DNA of 52,729 nucleotides from Opitutaceae bacterium. Its GTDB lineage: Bacteria > Verrucomicrobiota > Verrucomicrobiia > Opitutales > Opitutaceae. Below are positions 51,208-52,729 of this stretch, in pieces. Location of the stretch: the NCBI GenBank assembly GCA_014879845.1, contig JACSRI010000098.1:1-52729 (forward strand). The letters run 5' to 3'. The notes below the pieces were generated by a model. That model did no database searches, was not told where the DNA came from, and was given only the letters and a program-made list of their open reading frames with translations. Position numbers and translations under genes: made by a program. Position 1 is the stretch's first letter; the number at the start of each line of letters is the position of its first letter.

Positions 51208-52729
51208 TCAAAGGCTCGGGCGCAGCTTCTGGATCTCGTAACACTCGATGATGTCGCCGGGCTGGTAGGCCTCGTAGGCTTCGAGGTGGATACCGCACTC
51301 GGTGCCGGCGCGGACTTCCTTCACCTCGTCCTTCACGCGGCGCAGGCCGACGATCTTGCTCTCGACCTCGACGGCGCCCTTGCGGCGGAGACGCGCGGCG
51401 GCCTGGGTCTGGATGCGGCCCTCGGTGACGAGACAGCCGGCGACAAAGCCCTTCGAGACCGGGAAGACCGCACGGACCTCGGCACTGCCGAGCTTGATCT
51501 CGCGCGTCTCGGGCTCGAGGAGATCGGCCATGGCGTCGCGCACCTTGTCGACTAGCTCGTAGATGATCTCGTACTGGTTGACGACGACCCCGTGGTGCTT
51601 GGCCACGGCGTCGACGCCGTTTTCCGTGCGGACGTTGAAGCCGACGATCGCCGCCTTGGCCGCGCTGGCCATGAGCACGTCGTTCTTGGAAATCTGGCCG
51701 ACATCGGAGGCGACGATCTCGAGCGAGACCTTGTCGCTCTTGATCGTGCCGAGGGCGGCGGCGACGGCCTCGACCGAACCATACACGTCGGCCTTGACCA
51801 CGATGCGCAGCACGCGCTTGTGCTGGGACTTGATGTCGTCGAGCAGCTGGGCGAGCGTGGCCTTCGGCGCGGCCTCGGTGACGGCCGCCTGCTTCTTGAG
51901 CTCGTACTCCGCCTCTTCGGCGATGCGCTTGGCCTCGCGTTCGTTCTTGGCGGCGGCGACGACGCCACCGCACTCCGGCGTACCGGACCAGCCGATCACG
52001 CGGACGGCGGAGGACGGGCCGGCTTCCTTCACCTGCTTGCCCTGGTCGTCGAACATCGCGCGGACCTTCGCGTAGAAGGGACCGCAGACCACGGCGTCGC
52101 CGGTCTTGAGCGTGCCCGACTCGATGAGCACCGTGGCCGTGGGGCCACGACCGACCTCGATCTCGGCCTCGATGACCACACCATTGACGGGAGCCTTCGG
52201 GTTGGCCTTGAGTTCGAGCACGTCGGCCTGAAGGAGAATCATCTCGAGCAGGTGGTCGATGCCCTCGCCCTTGAGCGCGGAGATCGGGCAGGTGATCGTC
52301 TCACCACCCCAGTCTTCCGGCATGAGGCCGCGGTCCTGCATCTGTTTCTTCACGCGGTCGATATTGGCGCCCTTGGTGTCGGTCTTGTTGATCGCCACGA
52401 TGGGCGTGACGTCAGCCGAGCGGATGTGCTGCAGGGCCTCGTCGGTCTGCGGCATGAAACCGTCGTCGGCGGCGACCACGAGGATGGCCACGTCGGTGAC
52501 GTTGGCGCCGCGCGCGCGCATCTTCGTGAAGGCGGCGTGGCCCGGTGTATCCAGGAAGGTGATCTTGCGGTTGTTGACCGTGACCTGGTAGGCGCCGATG
52601 TGCTGCGTGATGCCGCCGGCCTCGCCGGAGACGACATTGGTCTTGCGCAGCGCGTCGAGAAGCGAGGTCTTGCCGTGGTCGACGTGACCCATGATGGTGA
52701 CGACCGGGGCGCGCGACTCCAGCATCTCC
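51208..52729 (-). CDS. infB: Translation initiation factor IF-2 (N terminus outside window)
   Basis: The frame is open to the right edge, so only the C-terminal 507 codons or so are seen. The GTPase domain is complete: [14 protein letters not shown] (G1), [12 protein letters not shown] (switch I), DTPGHAAF (G3), NKTD (G4). Domain II follows, then a helical region, domain III and the C-terminal fMet-tRNA-binding domain ending in [14 protein letters not shown]-2 delivers initiator tRNA to the 30S subunit. The Lys/Ala/Pro-rich N-terminal domain expected for IF-2 would lie beyond 52729. It leads the rbfA-nrnA-truB-ribF-tlyA-nadK series. Confidence 0.98.
   Translation of the reverse strand, partial: EMLESRAPVVTIMGHVDHGKTSLLDALRKTNVVSGEAGGITQHIGAYQVTVNNRKITFLDTPGHAAFTKMRARGANVTDVAILVVAADDGFMPQTDEALQHIRSADVTPIVAINKTDTKGANIDRVKKQMQDRGLMPEDWGGETITCPISALKGEGIDHLLEMILLQADVLELKANPKAPVNGVVIEAEIEVGRGPTATVLIESGTLKTGDAVVCGPFYAKVRAMFDDQGKQVKEAGPSSAVRVIGWSGTPECGGVVAAAKNEREAKRIAEEAEYELKKQAAVTEAAPKATLAQLLDDIKSQHKRVLRIVVKADVYGSVEAVAAALGTIKSDKVSLEIVASDVGQISKNDVLMASAAKAAIVGFNVRTENGVDAVAKHHGVVVNQYEIIYELVDKVRDAMADLLEPETREIKLGSAEVRAVFPVSKGFVAGCLVTEGRIQTQAAARLRRKGAVEVESKIVGLRRVKDEVKEVRAGTECGIHLEAYEAYQPGDIIECYEIQKLRPSL

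Overview
The window is a GC-rich, gene-dense stretch of bacterial chromosome. Gene content suggests a verrucomicrobial (Opitutaceae-like) heterotroph: a DUF5916 outer-membrane protein, a pectin-degradation locus, a plant-like long IspH, a large cytoplasmic chemosensory operon, and extragenic palindromic repeats. This taxonomic guess is inference from gene content, not from a marker gene. No phage, integrase, transposase or CRISPR array is visible.

Layout. (1) 1-9127, plus strand: nitroreductase (cut by the window edge), a DUF4097-like exported repeat protein, a small membrane protein, a VanY-type peptidase, a ComEC-like metallo-beta-lactamase-fold protein, tRNA-Leu(GAG) followed by two tandem structured repeats, serine acetyltransferase, dapF, an OsmC protein, and a GbsR/MarR regulator. 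The regulator's own upstream palindrome recurs before the next gene (DUF2071). (2) 9125-15744: a three-hairpin repeat element, mobA, a long ispH with an extra N-terminal domain, a DUF5916 protein, a doubtful small ORF and pgsA. (3) 15829-33626: chemotaxis. cheY-cheB-cheR runs on the minus strand next to a divergent PAS/transducer pair (a split Aer) with a FliA-like promoter. A second minus-strand operon of nine tightly packed genes begins with a partner switch (receiver-PP2C-HATPase protein plus STAS protein, the HsbR/HsbA layout). It continues with a 647-residue coiled-coil transducer-like protein carrying a CheZ-like motif, then cheY, cheA, cheW, a four-PAS soluble transducer, an unrecognised 248-residue protein and a MASE1-CHASE hybrid kinase. 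(4) 33729-45939: CPBP-family protein and a pectin/arabinan utilisation locus: GH43-GH51 fusion, esterase-pectinesterase fusion, hexuronate-type MFS transporter, GH28, GH43 and a LacI regulator. (5) 45989-52729: the housekeeping series infB-rbfA-nrnA-truB-ribF-tlyA-nadK on the minus strand. The last three gene junctions each hold a palindromic element, and two of these elements provide the stop codon of the gene they follow.

How the parts work together: the chemotaxis genes form a soluble sensing array (CheA, CheW, PAS transducers, CheR, CheB, two CheY). The operon also encodes a serine-phosphorylation partner switch, which could tie chemosensory or kinase input to an anti-sigma or other STAS target. 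The pectin genes would de-esterify and hydrolyse homogalacturonan, strip arabinose side chains and import galacturonate. Most distinctive in my reading are the chemosensory/partner-switch operon with its unassigned members, and the pattern of repeat elements whose ends form stop codons.
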